A DNA stretch of 64,000 nt, taken from positions 1,929,459-1,993,458 of the forward strand of contig FN649744.1 of assembly GCA_000310025.1 (NCBI GenBank), read 5' to 3'. The position numbers and the translations under genes were made by a program. The notes under the pieces were generated by a model. The model was not told where the DNA came from. It made no database searches and saw nothing but the letters and a program-made list of their open reading frames with translations. Positions 1-12,300 of the stretch are shown piece after piece. Each line of letters starts with the position of its first letter. The stretch's first letter is position 1. The stretch is from Ectocarpus siliculosus. Taxonomy: Eukaryota; Sar; Phaeophyceae; Ectocarpales; Ectocarpaceae.

Positions 1-592
1 CCCCCCTCGGTGTTTGCCATCGGGATTGGGTTTTCGTCGCTTGGCAACGACGTTGTAAATCAAGCCAATTCACTTCGTGAACTCGGCAACCAGGTTACCT
101 TTTTTTTTTTTTTCCTCTGTTTTTTTTTTGGCGGTAACCATAATGGTGGTCGAGTAGATCATGTTGTGCGGGGTGGAGAACCCTCGCTCCGTGCAAGGGG
201 GATGATCGCACCACGATGTGTTAAAATGGTCAAGCATCCTCGAGGCAGTTACACAGTGCTTACAACTGTCTCTGAAAGTGAAAGCACCAGAAAATAAATT
301 AAGTCATACGCAGCTGTCATCCGTACGCAAGAAAGTAAGCACAAGATGCCGAACACCCTTAGCAGGATGCAGCTCACCCTTCATGCGACTCGCCGAATAC
401 CTCACGGCGCTTCGCGCTTGGTGATGTGAGAGCCTGGTCCGGTGAGAACCCGGCGTGCTCCGTCCCGGCTTTATAGGGACGCGAGGTCAACGGTCTAACG
501 ACTACGGCATGCACGACTATGAGTACACCCCCCCCCCCCCCCTCCTGTACACGAAATCTACCCATTTTCTTTGTTCTGCCCCTCTTGGCCAG
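1..592. other. Intronic/flanking sequence upstream of the first visible VPS13 exon
   Basis: No convincing exon is visible here. The stretch has T-rich runs (about 100-130), a dispersed repeat (326-530), a C run (about 529-543) and then the pyrimidine-rich acceptor tract ending at the AG at 591-592. Because the first visible exon is internal to a long VPS13-type protein, this is best read as the intron before it; the N-terminal half of the gene lies off the left edge. Confidence 0.6.
326..530 (+). repeat. Dispersed ~200-bp repeat, copy 1
   Basis: This stretch matches 10663-10859 over almost its whole length. Shared landmarks are AAGATGCCGAACACCCTTAG, GGTGARAACCCGGC, GGCATGCAC and the end GAGTACACCC followed by C-rich sequence. 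Partial copies occur near 10963, 13796 and 51806. There is no coding capacity and no clear terminal inverted repeat, so it is a non-autonomous interspersed element of unknown class. Confidence 0.75.
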
Positions 593-3500
593 ATTTTGAC
601 GCCATGGCGAGAGCCCCCCGCCCCCGAGAAAGAGGCGTTCATGACCTTCTGGCTCACACGAGACGCCCTCGTGCACGTGTGCGTGGACTCGCGAACCCCT
701 CCGAGCAAGCTGCCGTCTTGGCTGGAGTACGCCGGCTTCCGAAAGATACCGGTGCGTCGTTTGTGCTGGTCTCTCTCGAGTATTGCCGTCATCTACGTTT
801 TTTTGAGAGGTTTTTGCTTTTGGTAGAGAGAAGTGCCCACGGGGGTACAAATTTGAGGTCGTGTTCCGGCGGCAGTTGATAGTGTTCCGTGCCGGCTGAC
901 TCCCGTTGGTACTGCTGTTGTGTGGTTGGCACCGTTTGTCGCTGTGGAATAAGTATTAATATAATTTTGTCCAACAGCTGTTGTACTTTGTGCACAACAA
1001 CTACGTTTCAACCGATGGGGGATAAAAGATAAGCGATAACGTTCTGAGTGGGCATCCGAGTCCAACAAGCCCCACCGCTCGGTTTGGTTACCCCCCTCCA
1101 TTTCCTCCTTTCTTACCTCCTCCGTTTCATTTTTTACAACCCCGTCGTGTTTCTTGAACCGGTGCTAAACACGCCGCTGGGGGAGCAGGGCGCCCAAGTG
1201 CGGACGTCGGAAGCGGGCTTGAGCCTCGAGGTGTTTCGACGCTTTTTCCGAGCGAAGACCCTCGTTAGGCTCGGCGGGAGCGACAACGGCCGGGACCTGG
1301 CGCAGACCTTGACGGACTTGAGGTGATGGCCACACCCGCTTGTTACGTTCTTCTTCTTGCCTTGTAAGCCATCCATGCTTTGTTTCGTGGACTACTTTGG
1401 TCGCAGTGTGTGCATCGCTCCGTTTGCTGTGTGCATCCCCGGCGGCAACAACCACGGGGCTGTACGCCCGAAAGCAAAAAAGCAACCGCACACGTCCGCG
1501 TTGTTGCTATCTGTTGGAAGGAGAGTTCGACCCTTGCGGCTCGGTGACAATTCATTGATCATATTGGCCGCTTGGCAAACACACTTTGGGTCAGATTCTC
1601 CGGTCAACAGAGCCAAAATGTGAACTCCTGAGGTCCCGTGCCCTCCATCTTGCCACTCACGCTCCTTTTCTTTTTTCGTGCTTGTGTGTTGTTTTTTTTC
1701 CAGCGGGGCTGCCGTCAACCCGGACGGCCCGGCCCCCAAGGGTATGCTGGCGAACTACACAGTTCTCCTCACTACGGTGCCGCCGCCACCGCCGTCGCCA
1801 TCATCGCCGCTACCGTCGGTATCGTCGCTAGGCGACGCTGCCGTCCCGACGCCTGGGGCGACGGCGACGGTGGCGGTGGCGGCAGCGTACGGCGAAGAAG
1901 CGGACGTGCGTGACGCCCTCGTGGACCGAGACGTGGGGGAGAGCATCGTTTGCCGGCGCCGATACCGCATCCTGCCAGACTTCGGCCCGGGAGATCGACC
2001 TTACGTGGTGAGAGGAGAAGGAAAGCGAGTCTGGTTTGTTGGATCGATAAATTACACGGCACAACCGAGTGTGTCGTAGAAAGTTGGTTGATTTTTGTTT
2101 TGTGCTTGGCAGTCGTGAGTGTACAGAGCCGACATCGAGAGTGTTTTGTTTTGAGTCAACGTTCTTGGCTGCTTGGGAGCGTGGTTGTTCCATATGGCGA
2201 AGCAGGTTGTCGCGCTTTCCTGTCCGTTCGTCTGTACCTATGCGCTGCTCTCTGTGTGCATGCCGTGAACCTCGCTCTGTGTAACTTTCTCACCCTCCGC
2301 TCCCGTCCTTCACTTCGCGAAACCCCTTTCCAATACCCCCCGCGCGCACACTTTTCCCGCCCCGAAACGACCAATCGCGGCGTCGCGTCACGACTTTCAG
2401 GACCGCGACTACACGATCCCTTCGCTGCCCGTCGAGCTGCAGGGCGTGCGACTCACCTGCGTCCAGACCGCGCAGGGAGACAAGCGAGCCGGCGGGTCTC
2501 GGTTCTGGAGGTTGTCTCTGATGCAGGTGGGAAGAGGGCGTACTATAGCGCTGGTTGGTCGGGGCAGGGTTGTGGACACCCCGAAATTTGAGGCTGTGTG
2601 CAAGCAGCCTCTTCCGTAGGAGATGTAGCTGTAATAATCAGCAAGAGGGGGTCCCGCTATTTTTCTGCGCGTTTCTGGGGGTAGGTTCTTGTCTCTCGTT
2701 GTAGGCTAATGTACTTGGGGGGTTGCGCTGGTCCATGGCGTCCGGGGCGTCCGCGAGAAAAACATCAGAATGAAACTCGTACATGATGAACTGTCGCGGA
2801 ACGCGCACCTTTGGACTCATCCCACACTCCCCGGAGACGAAAACACTACAAAACGCTACCACATTGCTGATATCATTCCCTCTTGCAACGGTTTGGTAGG
2901 TCTCGCCGACACCAGGTAGGGGGGCTGTTTCCAGTGCAATCGGGGCGCGAGCGCCATTATCGCCTCGCTTCGTCCATCTCTTGGCGGTTTTCCTCATGCC
3001 GTCGTCCTGTGCGCGCGGCCCTCCTCTGCCTGGTGCCCACCGCACCGTCATTCTCGTGTGAACGTGCTCGCCGAATTGTCCTCGCTGCATGTCGACTCAC
3101 TACGTTGTGTATACTCTCTCAGGAGTCCGTGGTGCTGGTGATCTTCGACGCTCGGGCCCAGTCCGTCCCGCTGTGGCTCTCGGCATCCGGCTTCGTGCTG
3201 TGGGAGGGCGTTCAGCTTGCCGGGGCGCAGTACAAGATCCCGTACAAGTACAAGGTGTGTGGTGGACTCGGATACTGGGCTCCTGTCGGTCGTGTTAAGA
3301 CAGTTGGCGGAAGGAAGGGGCCTTGCTTACACTCCCCGCTGAGAATGGTCGACCTGCTCCTCTTACAACTGCCGTCGAAGAATCGCCTTTTGGCGAAGGT
3401 TTAGCTTGAACTCTCTTTTTGAATGCCGTGGATGGCCCTCCGGGTGTGCTCACGACCCACGAACGCGCGAGTGTCAACTAGGTTGTTTGTACGGGTGCTT

Positions 3501-3780
3501 AGTCCGTGGAACGATCACAGTCGAAAGTACTACCAGGTACTCCGGAAGGCGAGCAGGGTTGAGCCCATCTCTCCTCGTGCTCTTCTCGGGCATGGCTCAC
3601 ACCTCCGAACAACGATGCCCATCTTCAAACCCTGGCCCTCTGCTTGCCGAACCCTTCTTTCTTTGCGTGCTTTGTTCTTGACGAAAGGTGTACCGCAAGA
3701 CGTGCCAAACGGGTTTGGTCTGGCTTGGGGGTAACGGCGCCAGAGGCTGCAAGGGCGCGAAGCGAGGCTACTTTGTCCTT
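593..3780 (+). other. VPS13: two tandem copies of a beta-rich module
   Basis: Exons 1-3 and 4-6 encode the same pattern twice. Each copy has a segment such as VCVDSR or VIFDAR, then P-x-WL, then a GF three or more residues later, then a stretch ending in a glycine-rich LGG motif (LVRLGGSDNG and LVWLGGNGAR), then a Y-x-V-L strand (NYTVLLT and GYFVLVHV). The second copy begins around YTIPSLPVELQG. The 'D-R...LPSWL...LGGN' pattern is one I associate with small beta-sandwich repeats. I infer an internal duplication just before the SHR-BD region; whether these correspond to known VAB repeats cannot be settled by eye. Confidence 0.6.
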
Positions 3781-3854
3781 GTCCATGTCGCTCACCGTAC
3801 GCTTTCTCCCGTCGTTGAAGTGCCACAAGAAGCAGCAACAACAACAGCAGCAGA

Positions 3855-3885
<31 letters not shown>

Positions 3886-6209
3886 GCAGCAGAAGAGGCA
3901 GCAACAACAAGCTCCCAGAGGAACGCCGTCGACGACAACAGCGACGTCGACAGCAACGGTTCCGTCGTGTCCACGCTGTCCGCACCCCCCTTTCCGTCGC
4001 ACGCTGAGGAAGGAGATCTAGGAGAAGGAGGCCAACCCCTGCTGACCGCCGCCTCAAGAAACTCGATGGCCTCGCGCTCGCGCTCATTCGAGTCCTTGCA
4101 GGGCCTCGTTGCCACTCCCGACCGATCCCGTCGCCGTGACCGCGACCCCACCCCCGGCGGCGGTGGTGGAGGCGTCGGCGCCGAAGGGACGCGTTTCGGT
4201 GACGGCGTCGGTGAAAGTTTTGGCGGTGACGGCGTGGGCGCAAGCAGGGCAAACAGGCCTAGAGCGTCTTCTTCCCGCCACGAGGAGCGACGCCCGGCCG
4301 CTGCCGGGCTCCGTCGGCGCGGAATGTCGACGACGGACGCAGCGATACTCGGCACCCGGTCGGCGCTCAGCGGTGGCAACAGCACCGAACTTGGCGGCGG
4401 CGGCCGCGCGAGCGGCCGCGCGCGCGCTTGGACGGGCGGGGGCGAAGAAGCCGTCTCTAACGGCCGTGGCGTCGCCGGCGCCGGCGCCGGTGCCGGCGGC
4501 ACCTACGGTACCGGAAGCGGTGGCAGCGCCGTCTTCGGCGGGAGACCGGGCGAGCGGAGCAGAGGAGGGCTGCAGCGCATCTCGCCGCTCTGGGACACCG
4601 GCAAGGACGGGCCGCTGTCGCAGATGCCGGTGCCGTTCGATCGGGTCGGTCGGACCTGGAGCCGGTCTTTCAACGTCGACGCGGCCAAGACGGGGGGCCC
4701 GCTGGAGACGTCGGGGGCGACCCTGGGGGTATCGGTGTCCGCGCTCACCGGGCAGTTCCACCGCACGCGCGTCGTGACGTTGTACCCGCGGCTGGTCGTG
4801 CGAAACTTCCTGGGCTTCCCGCTCGAGGTGTGTGAGATTTTTTTCCTGTTTTTTTTTTATGTGTTCGTGATTCACGGTTGCCGCTTGTACGGCTGCTAGA
4901 GCAGCTGCTGCCATGTCTCGGGGGGTGAAAGGTTTTGCACTCTCGAGTGTTACCTGTTACAAAACCTTAATCGCGTCGATTGCTGTGCTTTTGTCCGATT
5001 CATGCGGGTTGTTGCCGTGGCGTTGTTGTTTTTCTCGTTTGTTCCTTCGTGCCGGGGGGCTTCCCATTCAAGTTTTTTTTCAGCCCCGCCCCCGGCTAAG
5101 GGCACCACTCCCTCCACCTGGTCTACTTCTCTTTGCTGCTACTGCTGATACTTCCTCTACCACACGCGCGCGATAACGACCAGGTAATGCCCACGGTGAT
5201 GTCGCCCAAGGCCGCCGCCGTCGAACGCCTCGCCAAGTGCATCCCGCCTGCGATGCCCCCGTCCTGCCGGGATGCGTCCTTCCTGCGTGGGTACCGTGCC
5301 TCCCCCCGACACTTCCTTCGATCAGGAAGGGCGGACGGGCCAGCAGAAGGAAAGGGAGGAGCGGGTTCCGGCGGTGTTGGTGGTTATCCCACCGGCGCTG
5401 GCGCCGGTGCCAGCGCCGCTGCGGTCGGCACCGGTCACCTTGCCCGAACCGTGCCAAACTCTGAGGCCGTGATCATCTACGCCTTCAACGCCGCCGATGA
5501 CCTGGCCAAGGGGCTCGCCATCGCTGCCGCTGCCTCTGGGAGCAACCACAGCGTCGCCGGCGGCGCGGGAGACACCGGTGTCGCCGGGGTCGCCGGGGAC
5601 CCGGACGACCACCGGAAGTGCGTCCTTTTGCGAGCGGCGGCTGCGGCGACCGGGGCGGCGGTAGCCGACGTCGGCGACGAGGACGGCGGTGTCGGTGGAT
5701 TCGGCCCGGCCCTGGCGACGGGGCTCTCCCGACCCGTGCTATCGGACGAGATGGGGGAGACCCACCTGTGGGTCGTGGACTCGAACGGCCGGCGGCACCT
5801 CGCGGCGGCGTTCGTGTCCCTCCAGCGGGCGACGGTGTTCGTCACGCTGTCGACCTCGGCGCAGTTCCCCCCGTTCCGCGTCGAGAACCGGTCCAGCACG
5901 GAGACCCTCGCTTACCGACAGGTGGGGTGCTTGCCGGCTTGGGTACAGAAGCGTCCCGGCAGGGGGGCTACGTGTCGTTGCACCCGTGCTAGGAATCGTG
6001 GCTGCATACCATGAGTAACCTTTTGCCTCACAATTATTGTGTCCAATAATTGCGTGTACGCTACCTTGGCTCCCGATTGTTTGCCTACCGATTGTCATTG
6101 GTTGTGCCCTGTATATGCCATGAATGGAAGTAGAGCCAAGGAAGAAGTTGGCGCTCGTACGCAGTTGCAGCGGGTGCTTCAGCTTCTATTGACGTGGCTC
6201 CACGTCCGG

Positions 6210-6255
<46 letters not shown>

Positions 6256-6304
6256 TTCTCTCTGTCTCTCTCTTTCTCTCTTTCTCTCCTTCTCTCTCCT
6301 TCTC

Positions 6305-6335
<31 letters not shown>

Positions 6336-9300
6336 CTCTCTCTCTGTCTCTCTTTCTCTCCTTCTCTCTCCTTCTCTCTTTCTCTCTCTTTCTCTCTTTC
6401 TCTCCCCTTCGTCACTTTGACGAAATTCGCTCGTGCCCCGAAGGTCGACGCGCACAAAAGCATGGGCTGGCACATCCTCCCTCCGCTCTCGTGGCACGCG
6501 TTCCTGTGGCAGGAGCCCGACAAGCCGCGGGCCATCCAGATGGCGTTCGCGTCCTCCCTGACCCGATCCGGCAGCGACGCTCGACACAGCGAGGTGATGA
6601 TGGTCGCCGTCGCGAGCGCACGAATCGTCCCTCTTTGGGTGCCTGCCAATCCGAGAGACCCATACGAGCACCATCTAACCTGTTGTGTAGCCTGGTCTTG
6701 ACGTCTTGACTGCTGCTTTCGGATGGCTTCAGACGCCACCGCCATGCAGGGAGCGCTGAGAGGGAAAACACCTGCATGGTGATGCAGGAGCACTGTTTGT
6801 GAGCCGTTTCGGATGGCCGCGTAAGCGAGGTCCGCTATAACTTCTGGTCTCACCCCCTCCCCGGTGATGATTCCGCCGAGCAAGGGTCACGGGTGGGAAT
6901 GAGACTGTGCCGGCCTTCCTGTCCAACCAGGGTGTCTCAACACGGCTCTTGTCGTACCCGTCATTAGGTGAACCAATAACTCGAACGCTCGACACTTGTT
7001 TTTCTTGTTCACCCCCCCTCCCCCCTCCCCCCTCCCCAAATAGGAGTACTCTTTGGATAAGATTGGGGTGACGGACTCTCTTGAGGAAAAGAGCATCACT
7101 CGGAGCGTCATCACGCGCGTTACAACCGGAAGCACGGTCAAGAGGTGGGGTTTTTCTTTTTTTCGTTGTTCACTACAAAAGGGATTCGCGGTCTCCGTTT
7201 CTTGTTTTTCTGTAGTCGTTTCGTCCTCGACGTGTACTGTCATGTTGTGTTTTGTTTATTCTATATTTATGTGTGTGTGCGTGTGCGTTTTTTTGAAAAA
7301 CTGAAGACATGGTGTACTGACATGGTGTACTGATAGTACACCAATGTGTGTGTGTTTTTTCATAGCTAGCATTCATGGTAGAGAACCAAACACCAGCTTC
7401 GTAAAATATCTGGAGGGTCTTGTTCTGAGTGTTGGATTCGGTCCGGAAGGATGCGAAATTTCTGGTGTTTGACAGATGAGCACCTTCGATGAGACTGATC
7501 TCCCGAAAGTAAGTGTCGAACGATTAGCAGTACCTATCCACCACCTGGAAAGAACACGAAAGAAAGACGTTGGGAGTGCGTCTGAGAGAGGTTGAATTGT
7601 CCTCCGTCTCACACGGGGGTACAGACGCATTTCGTTTTCCGCACCGTACACACAGGTCACATAGTGGTGGCGAAAAGGTTCGAAAGGAAAGCAACAACTT
7701 GCAATTCCTCTCGCTTCCCTTTGCAAAGAACGTAAACGAGCTCGAACTCTAATTCTTGTCTCTACTGTGCGGCCATGCGGGGTAGAGCAAGAACAATATG
7801 GCACATCTTCTCCCGCGGTGATCAGGTAGGCTGGCAACATATTCTTTGAGGTCAACCCCCCCTCCCCCCGCCCTCACGTTGTGTCATTTTCGCCGCGCCC
7901 CCTGTTGAAAGACTGTATTCTGAGGTTCGGGTAGAGGGGCGAACGCGCGTGCTGAGCTTCGGCGATGTCCGCCTATCAGACGGGCACGAACAGGGTCACG
8001 CCGACAGCGTCACTCGGGTAGGTTAAAAGGATTGTACCAGATTCACCTCCAAGGTGGTACAGAACCGCGTGGTTTTGTGTTACATTTTCTGAACCGTATG
8101 GTAATGACAACTTTAACAAGGTTCTCGGTAACATGGAACGTGAAAAAAGCTAGCATACGTTTTGCGCCAAGTGAAACCGGGCAATTTTTCAACGGTTAAT
8201 AGTAATGAAATACAGCAGCTGAACACGAGGCAGACTTGGAGGGAGCGAGAGTTGATTTGTAAATGGTAGTCCCTTTTGTTTTGTAAGGGTGAGGCGACGA
8301 AAAGATAATCTTTTCAATCTTTCCTCAGTGGCAAAAATACAGTCCCTGCTTTGCGGTGGGGTGGGCGGTTCCCGCCGCAAGAGGACCCGCAACCAACGTT
8401 GACCGGCGCGTCTCTTGCTAACGTGTGGGTTGCCAAATCTCTCCTCGTGCAGCTGAAGCGGCTCTACAACCAGCTCGACATCGGCGTTCGTTTCTCCGGC
8501 CTGAGCTTCAACATCGTAGAGTGCTCAACGGAGGTGAAAGAGCCGGGGGCGAGGCGGAGAGAGTGCGGTTTAGTTGTTGTTGAACCAGAGCAGCTTGCTC
8601 GTATTGCGGCGAGATGGCGTTTCGTTCGATACAATGGCGTGTGCCAGTTCCCAATGTCTTGTCATTGGCGTTATTTAGCGCAAATGTCGACCAGGCAACC
8701 AAACCCCTTGTCCAATGGGGCAGCGCTCGCTGTTGTTGCGATTTTACCGTGGTGCCTGCTCGATATCCTGCTTTGTTGGTTGTGATGTTTGTCGTCGTCG
8801 TCGTCGAGTTACTCATTCTTGTTTTACTGCGGGGACGATACGCCGTTTGATCAGACAAGACGATAAGTTCGCCTGTCCCCGACGTTTCACGCCCTGTTTT
8901 TGCGTCGTCTGGCTGTCCAGGGACCGTCCGAGGTGATGTCCGCCCACGTGGACAGCGTTACGGTCGCCAAGCGCAGCGGCGACAACGTGGTCGAGCTTCA
9001 GGTCTTCCACGTGCAGGTGAGCGTTTTATTTTTGCCTTTTTTCGTTTTCCAAAGGGGGTGGGACGAAAGACATGACGAGGTAAAGAGATGCTTGCCTTTC
9101 CGTACTAAGCTCCCCGCCCCTCTCTGTCCCCTTTAACCAATCCCCGGCCCTCCTCCCTGCTTCCTTCTGAGGCAAGGTGGACGACATGCGGAGGCGAACA
9201 CGGATGCCGGTGGTTCTTCAGCCGGCAGATAGCGGATTCAACAGCCACCTCAGAGAGGCGAGGGAGGGTGGAGCGGGCGGTAACAGAGGCGCCGTTCCCT

Positions 9301-12300
9301 TCGTGAGGCTCTTGTGGGACAAGGAAGTGGCCACCCTCGGCATGCCGCACCTCAAGAGCTTGGACTTGGAGCTTCAGGTAGGAAGGCCACGAGGTTTTTG
9401 ATCCCCCCCCCCCCCCCCTCCCGACCTGGTCCGCCAAAACGCCCCCCTCTCTATCTCGTAACACCACCCGTGCTCCCGTGTGCTGAAGATTCATATCGAG
9501 CCTCAACTCTTACCCCAACATATGTCGGTCGAAACTGACGGTTGCTCCCGTGTGCTGAAAGTAAGAACCTCGAAACTCTTTATCCAACTCATGTCTTAGT
9601 CGAAGCTGTCGGATGCTTCTACCCCTTATGACCTAACCATGGCCCTATACCTATTCCTGTACTTCACGGTTTTTGGCTTGGCGGGACAGGAAATGCGGGC
9701 GAACGTAGACCTGGAGTTCGTGCTCCACCTCCTTGCGCTGACGGGGTCGTTGGTGCCCGAGCTCACTAGCGAGGAAGTCCTGGCCAAGATGTGCCGCAAG
9801 AAGGCCAAGGTCACCGTGCGGCACACTGTGAGAACACTCGAGAGACGTTGTGTGAAGCGGGGGCATGGTCGACGGGTGTTCGTTCGAAGGTTGCAGCGTA
9901 AGGGTTAGATCTGCCAACAACAAGACTACCCCGGGAGGGCTTCTTTGGCTACAGTACGGCAGCCAGCTTCGCGTATCGATGCTATCATGACCCGCGGTAA
10001 CCAGCATACTATCGTACTTATTTTTTGAGTGGCAACGTACCGCGGTTAGGGGCTGGGCCAGGGTAACGGCTTCAAGTCTGCCGCGTGTGTTCGTGTTTTG
10101 ACCCTGTGATCGTAGCATGTGTCAGCTGTGCGGGAGGAGGGCGTGAACACCGGCGGTGTGTGTCTCAGACCTCACACAGTTTCGCTCATCGTTGCCTCTC
10201 CTCCGGGTTGCCGGTTACTTTTGTGAGACAGGGTTAAGTCCCCACCGGGTGTCACGTCGGCAATGCTGCACCCCCCCCCCCTCCATCGCCGCCTGTCTGG
10301 TGGCAATCCCGACGCGCTTCACAAGCACCTTTGGCGTTGCTGGGTACACTACGAATGCCACGCAGGATAGCCGTGAGTGGCCGGCCGCCCTCCAACGATC
10401 ATCTAGAGACCACTTTAGCCCCCCCCCCTGTTTCGTCTCTCCAACGTACAAAATATCCCAACAAACGTTGCCAACACAGGTGCCAACCCCCGCGAAGCGG
10501 GACCTGTCGATGGTGTACGTGGAGGCCTTCCGGCACTCAACCATCGTCGTGCGGGTCGAGCTTTGGGTGGGGCAAGCCGCGCTGTCGCCCGACGCGGCCG
10601 CGCTCGAGGATCCAGAGACGACTACGGGTGAGTTTTGTGGATTCGACCCCCCCACCCCCCCACGCAAAGTAGGCTCAAGATGCCGAACACCCTTAGCAGG
10701 ATGCAGCGCACCCTCCATGCGACTCGCCGAATAGCTCATGGCGCTCCGATGTGCTATTTAGCCTGGTCCGGTGAAAACCCGGCGTGCTCCGTCCCGACTT
10801 TGTAGGGATGCGAGGTCAATGGTCTAACGACTACGGCATGCACGGCTATGAGTACACCCACCCACCCCGTTCGCCAGGATGCCCAGTCAACCCATGGCAT
10901 ACCTGGTGTGGCATCGCAAATGCATGGATGATGACCAACTTGTGGTTCATCCTTGTGAATCGTAGCCTGGGCCGGGGTAAACCCGGCATATCGCTCCGTC
11001 CCGGCATTGTAGAGATGCGAGGTCTATGGTCTATCAACTACGGCATGTGTTTTTGAGTACCCCCNNNNNNNNNNNNNNNNNNNNNNNNNNNNNNNNNNNN
11101 NNNNNNNNNNNNNNNNNNNNNNNNNNNNNNNNNNNNNNNNNNNNNNNNNNNNNNNNNNNGGTTGTGCATTCCGTGTGTGTTTTGCAGTTTTCGCTCGAGC
11201 GTCGTGCAGCGTGATAGGTCCACCGAGGTCGGATACACCGATCCATGTAGCAATTGCAACCCAGTTCGTCCGCCACGATTACTTGGTTGGTCTGCCCAAC
11301 GCCCGTCATCTTACTCACCCTCACCGCATCTGTGGTCTCGTGGCCTCTCCCGTTCTCTGTGCCTTGTTTTTGTTTTGATTTCTGTGTGGCATCGCAATTT
11401 CCGCAGGAGGACTGACCGTATTAGGCGGGGGTTTCCTGACCGTGCTGTCGGTGTTGGGAAGCAGGTGAGAGCGAGCATAAGCACCTAGTCTTCTACATTT
11501 TGCCCCCGCCCCGCGGGGTGGGTCGAGTCAAACACGATGTTTGATGCATCTGTGCACCATTGCCTTTTGATTTCGACGGCGTTTGTCGTGGAAGGTGGGT
11601 GTGCCGCTGCTTCGACCAGCGATGCTTGTGGCCTCACGCGATGTAACTTGGCGTGTCATACGTCGTGTATTGAAACGGGCCACTTTCGATTCGCGTGAAA
11701 GTTCGATGCTGCTGCGGTGGGGTTGGAGTAAGCTGGGAATACATCCGATGAATCGCAGTTTGTCTATTTGTGCGGCCTCCCCCCGTCCCCCTACCGAAAC
11801 TATTCATCCTTGCGCCTCCTCCCGCCCTCGACTTCCTTGAACTCGGGAACCAAATTAATGTCGGTCGACAATTACGTCGGCATTCTCGCCAAGCGTCGCC
11901 CGCTTGGAGCCGCGTGTCCACGCCGTAGGAACCCAGCTACAGTATTCGAATTAGAATACCCCTCACCCTTGTACCAGTTGAGCACAGATGGGTCTCCTGT
12001 TCCCTGATCCTCGTCGCCCTTGCTTGTCGCTGCTCACGGGTACCTATCCTCTGGGCGGGAACTCTCAGCATCGCCCACGTCAACCCGACCTTCGTGTTCG
12101 ATGAGCTCGTCGTGACGCACTACTGCGGCAGCGCTGGCGGCCTGACCGGGCTGGTCGTAACGGCCCTCACCCAGCAGGCGGTGGCGCAGGGGTACAAGGT
12201 GGTCGGGTCCATGGAGCTGCTGGGCGACCCGCTATCGCTCGTCGGCAAGGTGGGGTGGGCGTTTTCTGTTGTCGTCGTTAACGTCGGTGTTGAATGTTGT

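Noticed and set aside
3530-4914. Large minus-strand ORFs opposite VPS13 exon 6
   Set aside because: They are shadow frames of a GC-rich low-complexity exon; the plus frame has splice sites and family motifs.
6179-6883. Long Lys/Glu/Arg-rich and Leu/Ser-rich open frames on both strands
   Set aside because: They are translations of the (CT)n microsatellite in a VPS13 intron.
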